Shown here one piece after another: positions 28,401-36,292 of a DNA stretch of 64,000 nucleotides. The notes below the pieces were generated by a model. That model worked only from the letters and a program-made list of their open reading frames with translations. It had not been told where the DNA came from and did no database searches. Made by a program: the position numbers and the translations under genes. The stretch is taken from contig NZ_BSTX01000002.1 of assembly GCF_030269765.1 (NCBI RefSeq), positions 248,001 through 312,000 of the forward strand, written 5' to 3'. Source of the stretch: Actinorhabdospora filicis (GTDB lineage Bacteria; Actinomycetota; Actinomycetes; Mycobacteriales; Micromonosporaceae). Numbering within the stretch: the first letter of the stretch is position 1; the number at the start of each line of letters is the position of its first letter.

Positions 28401-31400
28401 TGGACACCAATAACGAGAAGCCGTTCACGATGTCGACCACGGCGAAGGCGTCCACGGACCTGGCGGTCACGGCCGCCACGGTCGACCCCGCCGCCGCCCA
28501 GGCGCCCGGCTCGACCGCCACGGTCAACGTCACCGCCAAGAACGTCGGCCCGTCCGACTCGCGCTCGGAATCGACCGTGACCATCACCCTGCCGCAGCAC
28601 GTCACGGCGACCGGCCCGCTCCCCAGTGGATGCACCGGCACCGGACCGGTGACCTGCAAGGTCCCGGCCGGATGGGCCGCCGACGGAGAGAAGACCTTCG
28701 TGATCCCCGTCAAGATCGCCTCCGACGCGCCACTCGACACGACACTGACCGGCGGCAAGGCCGTCGTGTCCGGCGCCGATGACACGGTGGACACCAATAA
28801 CGAGAAGCCGTTCACCATGTCCACCACGGCCAAGGCGTCGACGGACCTGGCGGTCACCGCCGTGGCCGTCGACCCCGCCGGGCCGCTCGCCCCGGGCTCG
28901 GCGGCGACGGTGACGGTCACCGCGACCAACGTCGGCCCGTCCGACTCGCGGTCGGAGTCCACGGTGACCATCACGCTGCCCGAGCACGTCACGGCGACCG
29001 GTCCGCTCCCGGCGGGCTGCACGGGCACAGGCCCGGTGACCTGCAAGGTTCCCTCCGGGTGGGTCGTGGGCTCCTTCAAGCCCTTCGTGATCCCCGTGAA
29101 GATCGCCTCAGGTGCGCCCCTGGCCACCACGCTGAACGGTGGCAAGGCGGTCGTGTCGGGCTCGGACGACACCGTGGACACCAATAACGAGAAGACCTTC
29201 ACGATGTCCACCACCGCGAAGGCTTCCACCGACCTGGCCGTCACGGCCGCCACCGTGGACCCGTCCGGCGCCCTGGCGCCCGGCTCGACCGCCACGGTCA
29301 ACGTCACGGCGAACAACGTCGGCCCGTCCGACTCCCGCTCGGAATCGACGATCACGATCACCCTGCCCGAGCACGTCTCGGTGGCGGGCACGCTGCCCGC
29401 CGGCTGCACCGGCACCGGCCCTGTCACGTGCAAGGTCCCGGCCGGATGGGTCGCGGGCGAGGACAAGTCCTTCGCGATCCCCGTCAAGATCGCCTCGGCC
29501 GCGCCGCTGAACACCACCCTCGCCGGTGGCAAGGCCGTCGTGTCCGGTGCCGATGACACCGTGGACACCAATAACGAGAAGCCGTTCACCATGGAGACGA
29601 CCGGAGCGGCCTCGACCGATCTGGCCGTCACGGCCGCGACCGTCGACCCGTCCGGTGCGCTGCCGCCCGGTGCGACGGCCACGGTGAACGTGACCGCGAG
29701 CAACGTCGGCCCGTCCGACTCCCGCTCGGAATCGACCGTCACGATCACGCTGCCACAGCGCGTGACCGCCACCGGCCCGCTCCCGAGCGGCTGCACCGGC
29801 ACCGGTCCCGTCACCTGCAAGATCCCGGCCGGCTGGGCCGTCGGCACCGACAAGACCTTCGCGATCCCGGTGAAGATCGCCTCCGACGCGCCCCTGGCCA
29901 CCACTCTCACCGGTGGCAAGGCCACTGTGTCCGGCGCCGATGACACCGTCGCGGGCAACAACGAGAAGACCTTCACGATGTCCACCACCGCGAAGGCCTC
30001 CACCGACCTGACGGTCACCGCCGCCACCGTCAACCCCGCCGGAGCACTGCCGCCGGGCGCCACGGCCACCGTCAACGTCACCGCCAAGAACCTCGGTCCT
30101 TCCGGCACCCGCTCGGAGTCCACGGTGACCATCACGCTCCCGCAGGACGTCACCGTCGAGGGCGACCTGCCCGACGGTTGCACCGGCACCGGACCGGTCA
30201 CCTGCAAGGTCCCGGCCGGATGGGTCGCGGGCGCGGAGAAGACCTTCGCGATCCCCGTGCAGATCTCCTCCGAGGCGCCGCTGGCCACCACCCTCACCGG
30301 TGGCAAGGCCACTGTGTCCGGCGCCGACGACACCGTCGCGGGCAACAACGAGAAGACCTTCACGATGAAGACCACCGGGGCGGCGTCCACCGACCTGGCC
30401 GTCACCGCCGCGACGGTGAGCCCGTCCGGCGCCCTGCCGCCGGGCTCGACGGCGACGGTGACCGTGGAGGCGACCAACGTCGGCCCGTCCGACTCGCGCT
30501 CGGAGTCCACGATCACGATCACGCTGCCGCAGTACGTGACCGCGACCGGCCCACTCCCGGCGGGCTGCACCGGCACCGGGCCGGTGACCTGCAAGATTCC
30601 GGCGGGCTGGGCCGTGGACGAGGACAAGTCCTTCGCGATCCCCGTCCAGATCGCCTCGAACGCGCCCCTGTCGTCCACCCTCGCCGGTGGCAAGGCGGTC
30701 GTGACCGGCGCCGACGACAGCATCGACGACAACAACGAGAAGACCTTCACGATGTCGACGACCGCGAAGGCGTCCAATGACCTGAGCGTCACCGTCACCG
30801 GGCCCGGCACGCTCCCGCCCGGCGGCTCCGGGCAGGTCACCGTCACCGGCCGCAACAACGGCCCGTCCGACACCTCGAAGCCCTCGACCATCACCGTGAC
30901 GATCCCGGACGGGGCGACCGTGGGCACGCTGCCCGCCGGCTGCACCGGCACCGGACCGGTCGTCTGCACCATCCCGGCCGGCTGGACCGTCGGCACCGAC
31001 AAGACCTTCGTCATCCCCGTCACCGTCGCGGCCGACACCGAGCCGGACACCACGCTCACCGGCGGGGAGGCCGTCGTGGCCAACCCCGACGACGGCGTCG
31101 ACACCAACAACCGCGCCACCTACGACATCCCGGTCGGCCCGCGCTCGGCCGACGTGGCCATCACCAAGGCCCCGGCCGGAAACACCAAGGTCGCACCCGG
31201 CGACACCTTCGACTACGAGGTCACCGTCACCAACAACGGGCCCTCCGACGCCGTCGGCGTGCAGGTCACCGACAAGCTCCCGGCCGCATTGACCTTCGTG
31301 TCCTCGACCCCGGCGGGCTGCACCGCCGCCGGACAGGACGTGACATGCCCGAAGATCGCCACCCTGGCGGCCAAGGGCGTCAAGGTCTACAAGCTGACCG

Positions 31401-34400
31401 TGCGCCTGGATCCCGCCTACACCGGTGACGGCTCCGACGTCCGCAATGTCGCCAAGGTCGCCGCCGACAGCCCCGACCCGAAGCCGGACAACAACACGTC
31501 CAGCCCCGACACCGGCACCCTGCCCGACGGCGGCCCGGCGACGCCCAAGGCCGACCTGGCCATCACCAAGGCCACCGCGAACGACACCAAGGTCGCCCCC
31601 GGTGAGACCTTCGACTACGTCCTGACCGTTACCAACAAGGGGCCCTCGGTCGCCAAGGACGTCGTCGTCACCGACGAACTCCCGGCCGAACTCGCCTTCG
31701 TGTCCTCCAGCCCGGGCGGATGCACCGTGTCCGACCGGACGGTGACGTGCCCGAAGACGGCCACTCTCGGTCCACTGGGGACGGTCACGTACACGCTGAC
31801 CGTGCGCCTGGACTCCGCCTACACTGGTGACGGCTCGGAGATCGTGAACACCGGCAAGGTGACCGCGTCCACGAGTGACCCGGTCACCGCCAACAACACC
31901 GCCACCGCCGGGCTGCCCGGCGGCAACACCGCCGCCGCCAAGGCCGACCTCAAGGTCACCAAGGCCACCGCGGACAACACCAAGGTCGTGCCGGGCAAGG
32001 AGTTCGACTACACGCTCACCATGACCAACGACGGGCCCTCCGTCGCCCGCGGCGCCCAGCTCGTCGACACCCTCCCCAGTGCCCTCACGTGGGTGTCGGG
32101 CTGTGCGGCCAGCGGCAAGACGGTCACCTGCGCCAAGGAGGACGCGCTGGCCGTCGGCGCGACCAAGACCTACACGATCCGCGTCCGGCTCGCCTCGGGC
32201 TACGCCGGTGACGGCACCGGCACTGACGTGACCAACTCCGCGACCGTCTCGGCCACCACGGCCGACCCGCAGGCGTCCAACAACACCGCCACGGCCAAGC
32301 TGCCCGGCGGTGGACCGGCCAAGCGCGAATGGGACCTCGGCATCGCCGCCGAGGGCCCGGCCACGCCGGTCACGCCCGGCGGGAACGGGACGGTCAAGGT
32401 CACCGTCACCCACAATGGACCCTCCGACACCGACACCGCGACCACGGTGACGATCACGCTCCCGGCCAAGGTCACCCCGGGCACCCTGCCCGCCGGGTGC
32501 GCCGGCACCGGCCCGGTCACCTGCACGATCCCGGCCGGGTTCGTCGCGGGCACGACCAAGGTCATCGAGCTGCCGATCATCGTGGCCGCCGACGCCACCC
32601 CGAACACCACCATCACCGGCGGCAAGGCCGATGTCGCCATCACCGGCGACACCGACGCGAGCAACGACTCCGCGCCGTTCACGGTGCCGGTGGCCGGGGC
32701 CAGCGCCGACGTGGCGGTCACCAAGACGCCCGTGGGCAAGACCCGCGTCGCGCCCGGTGAGGAGTTCGACTACGAGATCACCGTGACCAACAAGGGCCTC
32801 TCGGACGCGGTCAACGTTAAGGTCACCGACCGGCTCCCGGCCGCCCTCGCCTGGGTCTCGGGCTGCGCCGCCACCGGTCAGGACGTCACGTGCCCGACGG
32901 TGGCGACCCTCGCCGCCGGGGACTCGAAGAAGTTCACCGTCCGGGTCCGCCTGGACGCCGCCTACACCGGTGACGGCTCCGACATCCGCAACGTCGCGGC
33001 GGCCGCGTCCGACACCACCGACCCCGACACGTCCAACAACACCTCCAACCCCGACACCGGCACCCTGCCCGACGGCGGCCCGGCGCCCAAGAAGATCGAC
33101 CTGGCCACCGCGGTGACCGCCCCGACCACGGGCGTCACCCCGGGCACGTCGACGACCGTCACGGTGACCATCACCAACAACGGCCCGTCGAACACCGGCG
33201 CCACGGCCGTCCACGTGATCACGCTGCCGGAGAAGACCTCGGTGGGCGCGCCGCTCCCGGCGGGCTGCACCGGCACCGGCCCGGTGACGTGCACGGTCCC
33301 GGCCAGTCTGGCCCCGGGCGGGACGAAGGAGTACGTGATCCCGCTGATCGTGGCCGCCGACGCCCCGGAGAACTCCACACTGTCCGGCGGCAAGGACGAG
33401 GTGAAGGAGCCCCTGGACGGGGTTCCGGCCAACAACACCGCGACCTTCACGATCCCGACCGGCACGCGCTCGGCCGACCTGGCGATCACCAAGGCGCCGG
33501 TGGGCAAGACCCGCGTCGCGCCGGGGGAGACCTTCGAGTACGAGGTCACCGTCACCAACAACGGGCCCTCCGACGCCGCGGGCGTGCAGGTGAGCGACAC
33601 GCTGCCGGACGCGCTGAAGTACGTGTCGTCCAACCCGGCCGGCTGCACGGCCGTGAACCAGAAGGTGACCTGCCCGAAGATCGCGGTCCTGGCGGCCAAG
33701 GGCGTCCAGGTCTACAAGCTGACCGTGCGCCTGGACGCCGGTTACGCCGGTGACGGCTCCGACATCCGCAACGTCGCCACGGTCGCCGCCGACTCGGCCG
33801 ACCCCGACACGTCCAACAACACCTCCGGCGCCGACACCGGCACCCTGCCCGACGGGGGACCGGCACCGGCGAAGGCCGACCTGTGGATCACCAAGAGCCT
33901 GGGCGCACCCGTGCCCCGGCCCGGTGAGGAGACCGTCTACCGCCTGGAGGTGGTCAACAATGGACCGTCCAACGCGGCCGGTGTGAAGATCACCGACACG
34001 CTCCAGCAGGTGTGGACCTTCGTGTCCTCGCCCGACGGGTGCACCGCGAACGGCCAGGCGGTCACCTGCGCGATCGGGACCATGGCCGCCGGTGAGACGG
34101 CCGTGCGCACCATCCGCGTCCGCCTCGACCCGGCCTACACCGGTAGCGGCGGCCTGCGGAACACCGCGACGGTCTCGGCCGACACCGCCGACCCCGACAC
34201 GTCCAACAACTCGGCCTCGCACATGATCCAGGACGGGAGCATCCCGATCCCCAAGACCGACATGTCGGTGGTGAAGACCATCGGCTCGACCAAGCCCATC
34301 GCGCCCGGCGAGACCTTCGACTACCAGATCACCGCCACCAACAACGGCTCGGCGACCTCGGCGGTCAACGTCGTGATCTCCGACCCGCTTCCGGCGATGC

Positions 34401-35209
34401 TCAGCTTCGTGTCCTCGTCGCCTGCGGGCTGTACGGCCAAGGGCCGCCTGGTGACGTGTCCGAAGGTGGCCAAGGTCGCCCCCGGCGAGAAGATCACCTA
34501 CACCCTGACCGTCCGCCTCGACCCGGCCTACACCGGTAACGGCTCCGACATCAAGAACACCGCCAAGGTCACCGCCGACAACGTCGACCCCGACGACTCC
34601 AACAACCAGTCCACCGTGGACGGTCTGCCCGACGACCAGATCCTGCCCGCCAGCGCCGACGTGGCCATCTCGGTCGTCGAACCCGCCGGGCGCGTCATCC
34701 CCGGCGCCGCCGACAAGCTGCTGGTGACCCTGCGCAACCTCGGGCCGTCCACCGTCCGCGGTGAGATCCCCGTGGAGATCGTGATGCCCGCCAACGTCAC
34801 CGCCGGATCGGGCCTGCCCGCCACGTGCACCGCGTCCGACCGAGGACGAGTGGTGCGCTGCCGCGTCGGCGACGGGCTCGCGCCCGAGTCGGCCCGCATC
34901 GAGGCGGCGACCGCGTTCACGATCCCGATCACGGTGGCCTCCTCGGCGCCCGCCAACGCGATCCTGCCCGGCGGCACCGCCGTGCACACCAGGTCCGGCG
35001 ACCCGGTGCTGGAGAACAACTCCACGACCTGGGTCGTGCGTACCGGCGACCGCCGTCCGACACCGCCGCCGCCGTCCCCGACCGCCGACCCGATCCCGGT
35101 GACCGGCTCGCGCCTGTGGCCCATCGCCGGCTGGGGCCTGGGGCTCCTGCTCATCGGCGCCTTCTTCGCCCTCTACACCCGCTCCCGCCGCGACAAGGAG
35201 AACCGCTGA
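19475..35209 (+). CDS. Giant repetitive cell-surface protein, sortase-like C-terminus
   Basis: A 5,244-residue protein. Residues 1-33 form a signal peptide (PVPAAAADP), then a Ser/Pro-rich stalk to about 90. Two copies of a propeller-like DUF6923-type domain plus a GEVED-type domain follow (about 93-505 and 513-925; both end GEVEDYPV). One divergent DUF11-like unit (about 930-1055) precedes 21 tandem 129-residue units, each with one Cys pair (AGCTGTGPVTCKV). About 3770-5060 are more diverged DUF11 domains (ADVAITKAP ... FDYEVTVTNNGPSDA). The C-terminus has IPVTG (5207-5211), one membrane helix and a basic tail, a wall-sorting signal of LPxTG type. Long repeat stalks of this sort display a tip domain away from the cell; ligand unknown. 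Confidence 0.92.
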   Translation: MSVRGGSRRLHATLAFVCVVGLVVAGAPVPAAADPSGSASPRPEPSGSASPSAKVTPSESPVPPSPSPSPSAVATPAEPAPSAAPVRLPEAGGCGPFAYTSVGTGPSDLYRFDPVLGTMTKIAGTTWKDGYDAIGYSRATGRVYGAQVGGDKSKNFVEIDPEAGTVKKIPYSGTIAVSDSSYDQGDVSPDGREYYITRTSSGGAFVINLDPSRGAVGLVLRKVEGSGTYDLAYHPNDGFIYTLSSSGVLYRIDPATGKSTTGRTVVSPSNSSFQALVFSSDGYMFAVNSESPQKVYQLDLSSSTAASPIDISKAPLATQSGTIKPGTSVADGGGCLQMDDYGDAPDTYGTSAPTGPEHNSVTGLKLGAGIDQEPNARPSTSGGVTGELDGRGDNFDDGVSSWPALYTDATTYTVDVAVTNTTGKSVTLAGWLDFNGDGTFGTGERATATVAVNASTAKLSWTGLSGLVSGASFARLRLYDTAVADPAPGGGLSGNGEVEDYPVGIRVPLGARCTPTPYVAVGTGPTSLSRFDPMTGTVTALDDTSYTNGYDAIGVSGINGRIYGTTRGADRYTKIVEVNPAGGVTEFPISPALTSNSTSNYDVGAISPDGTKLYVHSNSSVPSFIVNLDPAAGRIGTRLDQFTVKVSGLYDWAFHPVDGYLYAVDSSGYLMRIDPADGTVTKARSALLPKAQYQGAFFDTEGDLYVLDNSSPGKVFQIDLSASKADKLISLDGVSFAQSSAISTTQAVSDAGGCLSVGDFGDAPDSYLTSIASDGPAHDLSAGLRLGAKSDAEPDARRPITDGVAGPLNGLGDNYDDAIATVAALGKDDTSYTASVKVTNTTGKAVTLAGWFDANLDGKFQPGERVLLSVPSAAGEQTVTLTWTVSTLRPSGTTYLRLRLFDDARTDPSPSGVAGFGEVEDYPVTVTSHPRIDLKIATDPLTLAPGASGVLPVRVTNDGPDASDIPATVTLTPPTGTTFGTPPSGCVKNSDGTVTCTIPAADLAKGATKNLAIPITVNSDAPPNSTPLPGGSAVVSSPRDTNPANNTAPITVNTGASTVDVAVKSASAPGPLAPGSATTVTVTATNNGPSNTAGAATVTITLPQNVTQSGALPAGCVLNGDGTVTCTVASGWAAGSDKTFAIPVVIASNAPLNATLTGGKAVIALTGDTVAGNNSRDFTMSTTAKAATDLAVTAATADPATPLTPGSPASVTVTAKNLGPSDSRSASTVTITLPEHVSVNGALPAGCTGTGPVTCTVASGWVSGAEKSFVIPVKVDSDAPLNATLSGGKAVVSGADDTVDTNNEKPFTMSTTAKAATDLSVTAATVSPSGALAPGSTATVTVTGKNLGPSDTRSESTITITLPEHVSVAGALPAGCTGTGPVACKVPAGWVPGADKTFAIPVKIAADAPLDTTLTGGKAVVSGADDTVDTNNEKPFTMSTTAKASTDLAVTAAAADPAGPLAPGSTATVNVTARNLGPSDTHSASTVTITLPANVSVSGALPTGCTGTGPITCTVASPWAAGTDKSFAIPVKIASSAPLDTTLTGGKAVVAGDDDTVGANNEKTFTMSTTSKASTDLAVTAATVDPAGPSAPGSTATVNVTAKNVGPSDSRSESTVTITLPEHVSVAGALPAGCTGTGPVTCKVPAGWVADAEKAFAIPVKIASDAPLNTTLNGGKAVVAGADDTVAGNNEKTFTMSTTGTAATDLAVTAATVTPSGALAPGSPATVNVTASNVGPSTSRSDATVTVTLPEHVSVAGALPAGCTGTGPITCTVAAGWAVGTDKSFAIPVKIASDAPLDTTLNGGKAVVAGADDTVAGNNEKTFTMSTTAKAATDLAVTAATVAPPGAQAPGSTATVTVTASNVGPSDSRSESTITITLPEHVTATGPLPSGCTGTGPVVCKVPAGWTAGGDKTFAIPVAIAPDAPLNTTLNGGKAVVSGADDTVAGNNEKTFTMSTTGTASTDLAVTATAVSPAGPLAPGSTAEVTVTATNVGPSVSRSAATVTITLPEKVSLAGDLPAGCTGTGPITCTVAAGWTVGTYKPFVIPVRIASDAPLDTTLNGGKAVVAGSDDTVADNNSRDFTMSTTAKASTDLAVTAAAVSPTGALAPGSTATVDVTAKNVGPSDSRSESTVTITLPEHVTATGPLPAGCTGTGPVVCTVAAGWVAGAEKTFAIPVTIASDAPLDSTLAGGKAAVAGADDTVDTNNEKPFTMKTTGAASTDLAVTTATVDPAGPSAPGSTATVTITANNVGPSDSRSASTVTITLPQHVTVSGALPVGCTGTGPVVCKVPAGWTAGTDRTFAIPVKIAPDAPLDTTLNGGKAVVKGDDDTVAGNNSRDFTMSTTAKGSTDLAVTAATVEPAGALPPGSTATVTVTASNVGPSDSRSESTVTITLPQDVTATGPLPAGCTGTGPVTCKVPAGWAVGAEKSFTIPVKIASGAALDTTLTGGKAVASGADDTVAANNEKPFTMSTTARASTDLAVTSATVDPSGALAPGSTATVNVTAKNVGPSDSRSESTITITLPEHVSVAGTLPAGCTGAGPVTCTVAAGWVADAEKTFAIPVRIAADAPLDTTLNGGKAVVAGADDTVAGNNEKPFTMSTTAKASTDLAVTAATVDPSGALAPGSPATVNVTAKNVGPSDSRSESTVTITLPEHVTATGPLPSGCSGTGPVVCKVPAGWAVDAQKSFAIPVVIASDAPLDTTLNGGKAVVAGSDDTVDTNNEKPFTMKTTATASTDLAVTAAVVNPAGPLAPGSTAEVTVTANNVGPSTSRSAATVTITLPEHVSVAGALPAGCTGTGPVTCTVAAGWAVGSFKPFVIPVKIASGAPLDTTLNGGKGVVAGADDTVDTNNEKPFTMSTTAKASTDLAVTAATVSPSGALAPGSTATVNVTARNVGPSDSRSESTVTITLPEHVTATGPLPAGCTGTGPVTCKVPAGWGAGEDKSFAIPVRIASDAPLDTTLNGGKAVVSGADDTVDTNNEKPFTMSTTAKASTDLAVTAATVDPAAAQAPGSTATVNVTAKNVGPSDSRSESTVTITLPQHVTATGPLPSGCTGTGPVTCKVPAGWAADGEKTFVIPVKIASDAPLDTTLTGGKAVVSGADDTVDTNNEKPFTMSTTAKASTDLAVTAVAVDPAGPLAPGSAATVTVTATNVGPSDSRSESTVTITLPEHVTATGPLPAGCTGTGPVTCKVPSGWVVGSFKPFVIPVKIASGAPLATTLNGGKAVVSGSDDTVDTNNEKTFTMSTTAKASTDLAVTAATVDPSGALAPGSTATVNVTANNVGPSDSRSESTITITLPEHVSVAGTLPAGCTGTGPVTCKVPAGWVAGEDKSFAIPVKIASAAPLNTTLAGGKAVVSGADDTVDTNNEKPFTMETTGAASTDLAVTAATVDPSGALPPGATATVNVTASNVGPSDSRSESTVTITLPQRVTATGPLPSGCTGTGPVTCKIPAGWAVGTDKTFAIPVKIASDAPLATTLTGGKATVSGADDTVAGNNEKTFTMSTTAKASTDLTVTAATVNPAGALPPGATATVNVTAKNLGPSGTRSESTVTITLPQDVTVEGDLPDGCTGTGPVTCKVPAGWVAGAEKTFAIPVQISSEAPLATTLTGGKATVSGADDTVAGNNEKTFTMKTTGAASTDLAVTAATVSPSGALPPGSTATVTVEATNVGPSDSRSESTITITLPQYVTATGPLPAGCTGTGPVTCKIPAGWAVDEDKSFAIPVQIASNAPLSSTLAGGKAVVTGADDSIDDNNEKTFTMSTTAKASNDLSVTVTGPGTLPPGGSGQVTVTGRNNGPSDTSKPSTITVTIPDGATVGTLPAGCTGTGPVVCTIPAGWTVGTDKTFVIPVTVAADTEPDTTLTGGEAVVANPDDGVDTNNRATYDIPVGPRSADVAITKAPAGNTKVAPGDTFDYEVTVTNNGPSDAVGVQVTDKLPAALTFVSSTPAGCTAAGQDVTCPKIATLAAKGVKVYKLTVRLDPAYTGDGSDVRNVAKVAADSPDPKPDNNTSSPDTGTLPDGGPATPKADLAITKATANDTKVAPGETFDYVLTVTNKGPSVAKDVVVTDELPAELAFVSSSPGGCTVSDRTVTCPKTATLGPLGTVTYTLTVRLDSAYTGDGSEIVNTGKVTASTSDPVTANNTATAGLPGGNTAAAKADLKVTKATADNTKVVPGKEFDYTLTMTNDGPSVARGAQLVDTLPSALTWVSGCAASGKTVTCAKEDALAVGATKTYTIRVRLASGYAGDGTGTDVTNSATVSATTADPQASNNTATAKLPGGGPAKREWDLGIAAEGPATPVTPGGNGTVKVTVTHNGPSDTDTATTVTITLPAKVTPGTLPAGCAGTGPVTCTIPAGFVAGTTKVIELPIIVAADATPNTTITGGKADVAITGDTDASNDSAPFTVPVAGASADVAVTKTPVGKTRVAPGEEFDYEITVTNKGLSDAVNVKVTDRLPAALAWVSGCAATGQDVTCPTVATLAAGDSKKFTVRVRLDAAYTGDGSDIRNVAAAASDTTDPDTSNNTSNPDTGTLPDGGPAPKKIDLATAVTAPTTGVTPGTSTTVTVTITNNGPSNTGATAVHVITLPEKTSVGAPLPAGCTGTGPVTCTVPASLAPGGTKEYVIPLIVAADAPENSTLSGGKDEVKEPLDGVPANNTATFTIPTGTRSADLAITKAPVGKTRVAPGETFEYEVTVTNNGPSDAAGVQVSDTLPDALKYVSSNPAGCTAVNQKVTCPKIAVLAAKGVQVYKLTVRLDAGYAGDGSDIRNVATVAADSADPDTSNNTSGADTGTLPDGGPAPAKADLWITKSLGAPVPRPGEETVYRLEVVNNGPSNAAGVKITDTLQQVWTFVSSPDGCTANGQAVTCAIGTMAAGETAVRTIRVRLDPAYTGSGGLRNTATVSADTADPDTSNNSASHMIQDGSIPIPKTDMSVVKTIGSTKPIAPGETFDYQITATNNGSATSAVNVVISDPLPAMLSFVSSSPAGCTAKGRLVTCPKVAKVAPGEKITYTLTVRLDPAYTGNGSDIKNTAKVTADNVDPDDSNNQSTVDGLPDDQILPASADVAISVVEPAGRVIPGAADKLLVTLRNLGPSTVRGEIPVEIVMPANVTAGSGLPATCTASDRGRVVRCRVGDGLAPESARIEAATAFTIPITVASSAPANAILPGGTAVHTRSGDPVLENNSTTWVVRTGDRRPTPPPPSPTADPIPVTGSRLWPIAGWGLGLLLIGAFFALYTRSRRDKENR
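22652..30778 (+). repeat. 21 tandem 387-bp units, no indels
   Basis: Using the Asp codon in the repeated S/A-T-D-L-A-V motif as anchor, copies start at 22652, 23039, 23426, 23813, 24200 and so on to 30392, with the next anchor at 30779. Every step is exactly 387 bp (129 codons). Units are near-identical in protein sequence with scattered block differences (NNSRDFTM versus NNEKPFTM ends; MSTTAKAST versus MKTTGAAST; T/SxKPFVIPV variants in units starting 25361, 27683 and 28844). This implies recent amplification with ongoing unequal crossing-over or conversion under length constraint. Confidence 0.95.
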
Positions 35210-36171
35210 TGCTCGCCATGTCCCCACCGCCGGTGACCATCATGGTCAGCGACAGCGAAGAGCACGTGGCCGCCGGAATGGAGCCGACCTACACCATCGA
35301 GGTCCGCAACGACGGTGAGGAGGAGTACCCCGGCGCCGTGATCTCCCAGCTGCTGCCCGCCGGGCTCGGCCACAAGGAATCCGGGCCCGCCGCCGACGTC
35401 GCCGTCAACGAGGTCACCTGGCACGTCACGCTCCCCGCGCACGGCACGGTGACGGTGACGATGACCGGCACGGTCACCGAGGCCGCCGCCGGGAAGGTGT
35501 CCACGACCGCCTGTGTGCGTGCCGAACCGGGCGAGCCGCTCTCGGCGTGCGCGACCGACGCCGACGCGCTCACCGCCGAGAAGCCCGGCCCGTCGCCACT
35601 CTTGATCGCCGGTGCGGGCGTCCTCGCCGGAGCGGTCGGGGTCGGCGGGGTCGTGCTGTGGCGGCGACGGCGGTCCTTAGGGCCACACGACCTCGTCGAG
35701 GAACGCCTCGACACACGTCACGACCTGGGCGAGGACGTCGGCCGACGCCTTGAGCGGACCGGGCAGCATCATCGCGTGATCGGCACCGTCGACCTCGATG
35801 ACGTGCGGGCTCAGCTCGCGGGCGAGCCGGGCGTCCCAGAACGGATCGGCCGTCCCGCCGACGAGCAGGAACGGCTTTGTCGCCTTGGCGAGCGCGTCCG
35901 GGACCCAGTCGTCGGTGGTGAGCGTCGGGGTGATCCACACCGCCGGGAGCCCGCGCTCGGCGGCGAGTGCCGCGGCGCGGCTGCCCAGCGAGCTGCCGAT
36001 GAGCAGCGGGGTCGTGTGCGGCCCGATCTCGTCGAGGACGGGCGCGACCTGCCCGGTCACCCACGGTCCCTTCAGCTCGGGCCGGGTCTGGAGTTCGGGT
36101 GGCGCGTCCCAGTCGAGCCGGTGTATTCGTGCGCCCCGCGCTTGTGCGGCGAGCGCGGGGTAGAGGAGTAG
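35209..36171 (+). CDS. DUF11-like single-domain membrane protein; open frame overruns its natural end
   Basis: ATG 35209 overlaps the last base of the giant gene's stop (TGATG), so translation is coupled. Residues 1-120 form one DUF11-like domain (PPPVTIMVSDSEEHVAAGMEPTYTIEVRNDGEE); about 125-150 are a membrane helix (LLIAGAGVLAGAVGVGGVVLW) followed by RRRRS. A protein of this type should end there, about 35676, but the frame stays open antisense through the hydrolase gene to 36171. A stop (TAG 35678) lies one frame away, so a one-base indel near the end is suspected. The protein likely assists anchoring or assembly of the giant protein. Confidence 0.6.
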   Translation: MLAMSPPPVTIMVSDSEEHVAAGMEPTYTIEVRNDGEEEYPGAVISQLLPAGLGHKESGPAADVAVNEVTWHVTLPAHGTVTVTMTGTVTEAAAGKVSTTACVRAEPGEPLSACATDADALTAEKPGPSPLLIAGAGVLAGAVGVGGVVLWRRRRSLGPHDLVEERLDTRHDLGEDVGRRLERTGQHHRVIGTVDLDDVRAQLAGEPGVPERIGRPADEQERLCRLGERVRDPVVGGERRGDPHRREPALGGECRGAAAQRAADEQRGRVRPDLVEDGRDLPGHPRSLQLGPGLEFGWRVPVEPVYSCAPRLCGERGVEE

Positions 36172-36246
36172 CGGCATGTGCGGGCCGGAGTCGACGCGCG
36201 GGACGACGACGGCGACGCGGTCGTGTGGGGTCACGTGGCGGAGCAT
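35677..36246 (-). CDS. Alpha/beta hydrolase family protein
   Basis: A 189-residue compact hydrolase: an N-terminal strand (DRVAVVVPRV), nucleophile elbow LLIGSSLGSRAA (Ser in GSSLG), acid in LLVGGTADPFWD, and the catalytic His in DGADHAMMLPG. All three positions are in the expected order. Small, like the RBBP9/serine-hydrolase or dienelactone-hydrolase-like groups. Its 3' end is antisense to the overlong frame of the preceding membrane protein gene. Confidence 0.82.
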   Translation of the reverse strand: MLRHVTPHDRVAVVVPRVDSGPHMPLLLYPALAAQARGARIHRLDWDAPPELQTRPELKGPWVTGQVAPVLDEIGPHTTPLLIGSSLGSRAAALAAERGLPAVWITPTLTTDDWVPDALAKATKPFLLVGGTADPFWDARLARELSPHVIEVDGADHAMMLPGPLKASADVLAQVVTCVEAFLDEVVWP

Positions 36247-36292
36247 AGGGGCGTGGGCGATTCTGTGGGGCCCTTGCGGATGGGCGGCCGGG

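Noticed and set aside
22652..30778. CRISPR-like or satellite array
   Set aside because: Units are 387 bp, fully coding and without spacers.
20285..35227. Very long antisense open frames (2,900, 2,960 and 2,039 codons) opposite the giant gene
   Set aside because: They arise because a stop-free antisense frame in one 387-bp unit is copied 21 times at a multiple of three. Products are Arg/Gly/His- or Val/Ser-rich without domains, and no ribosome-binding sites fit.
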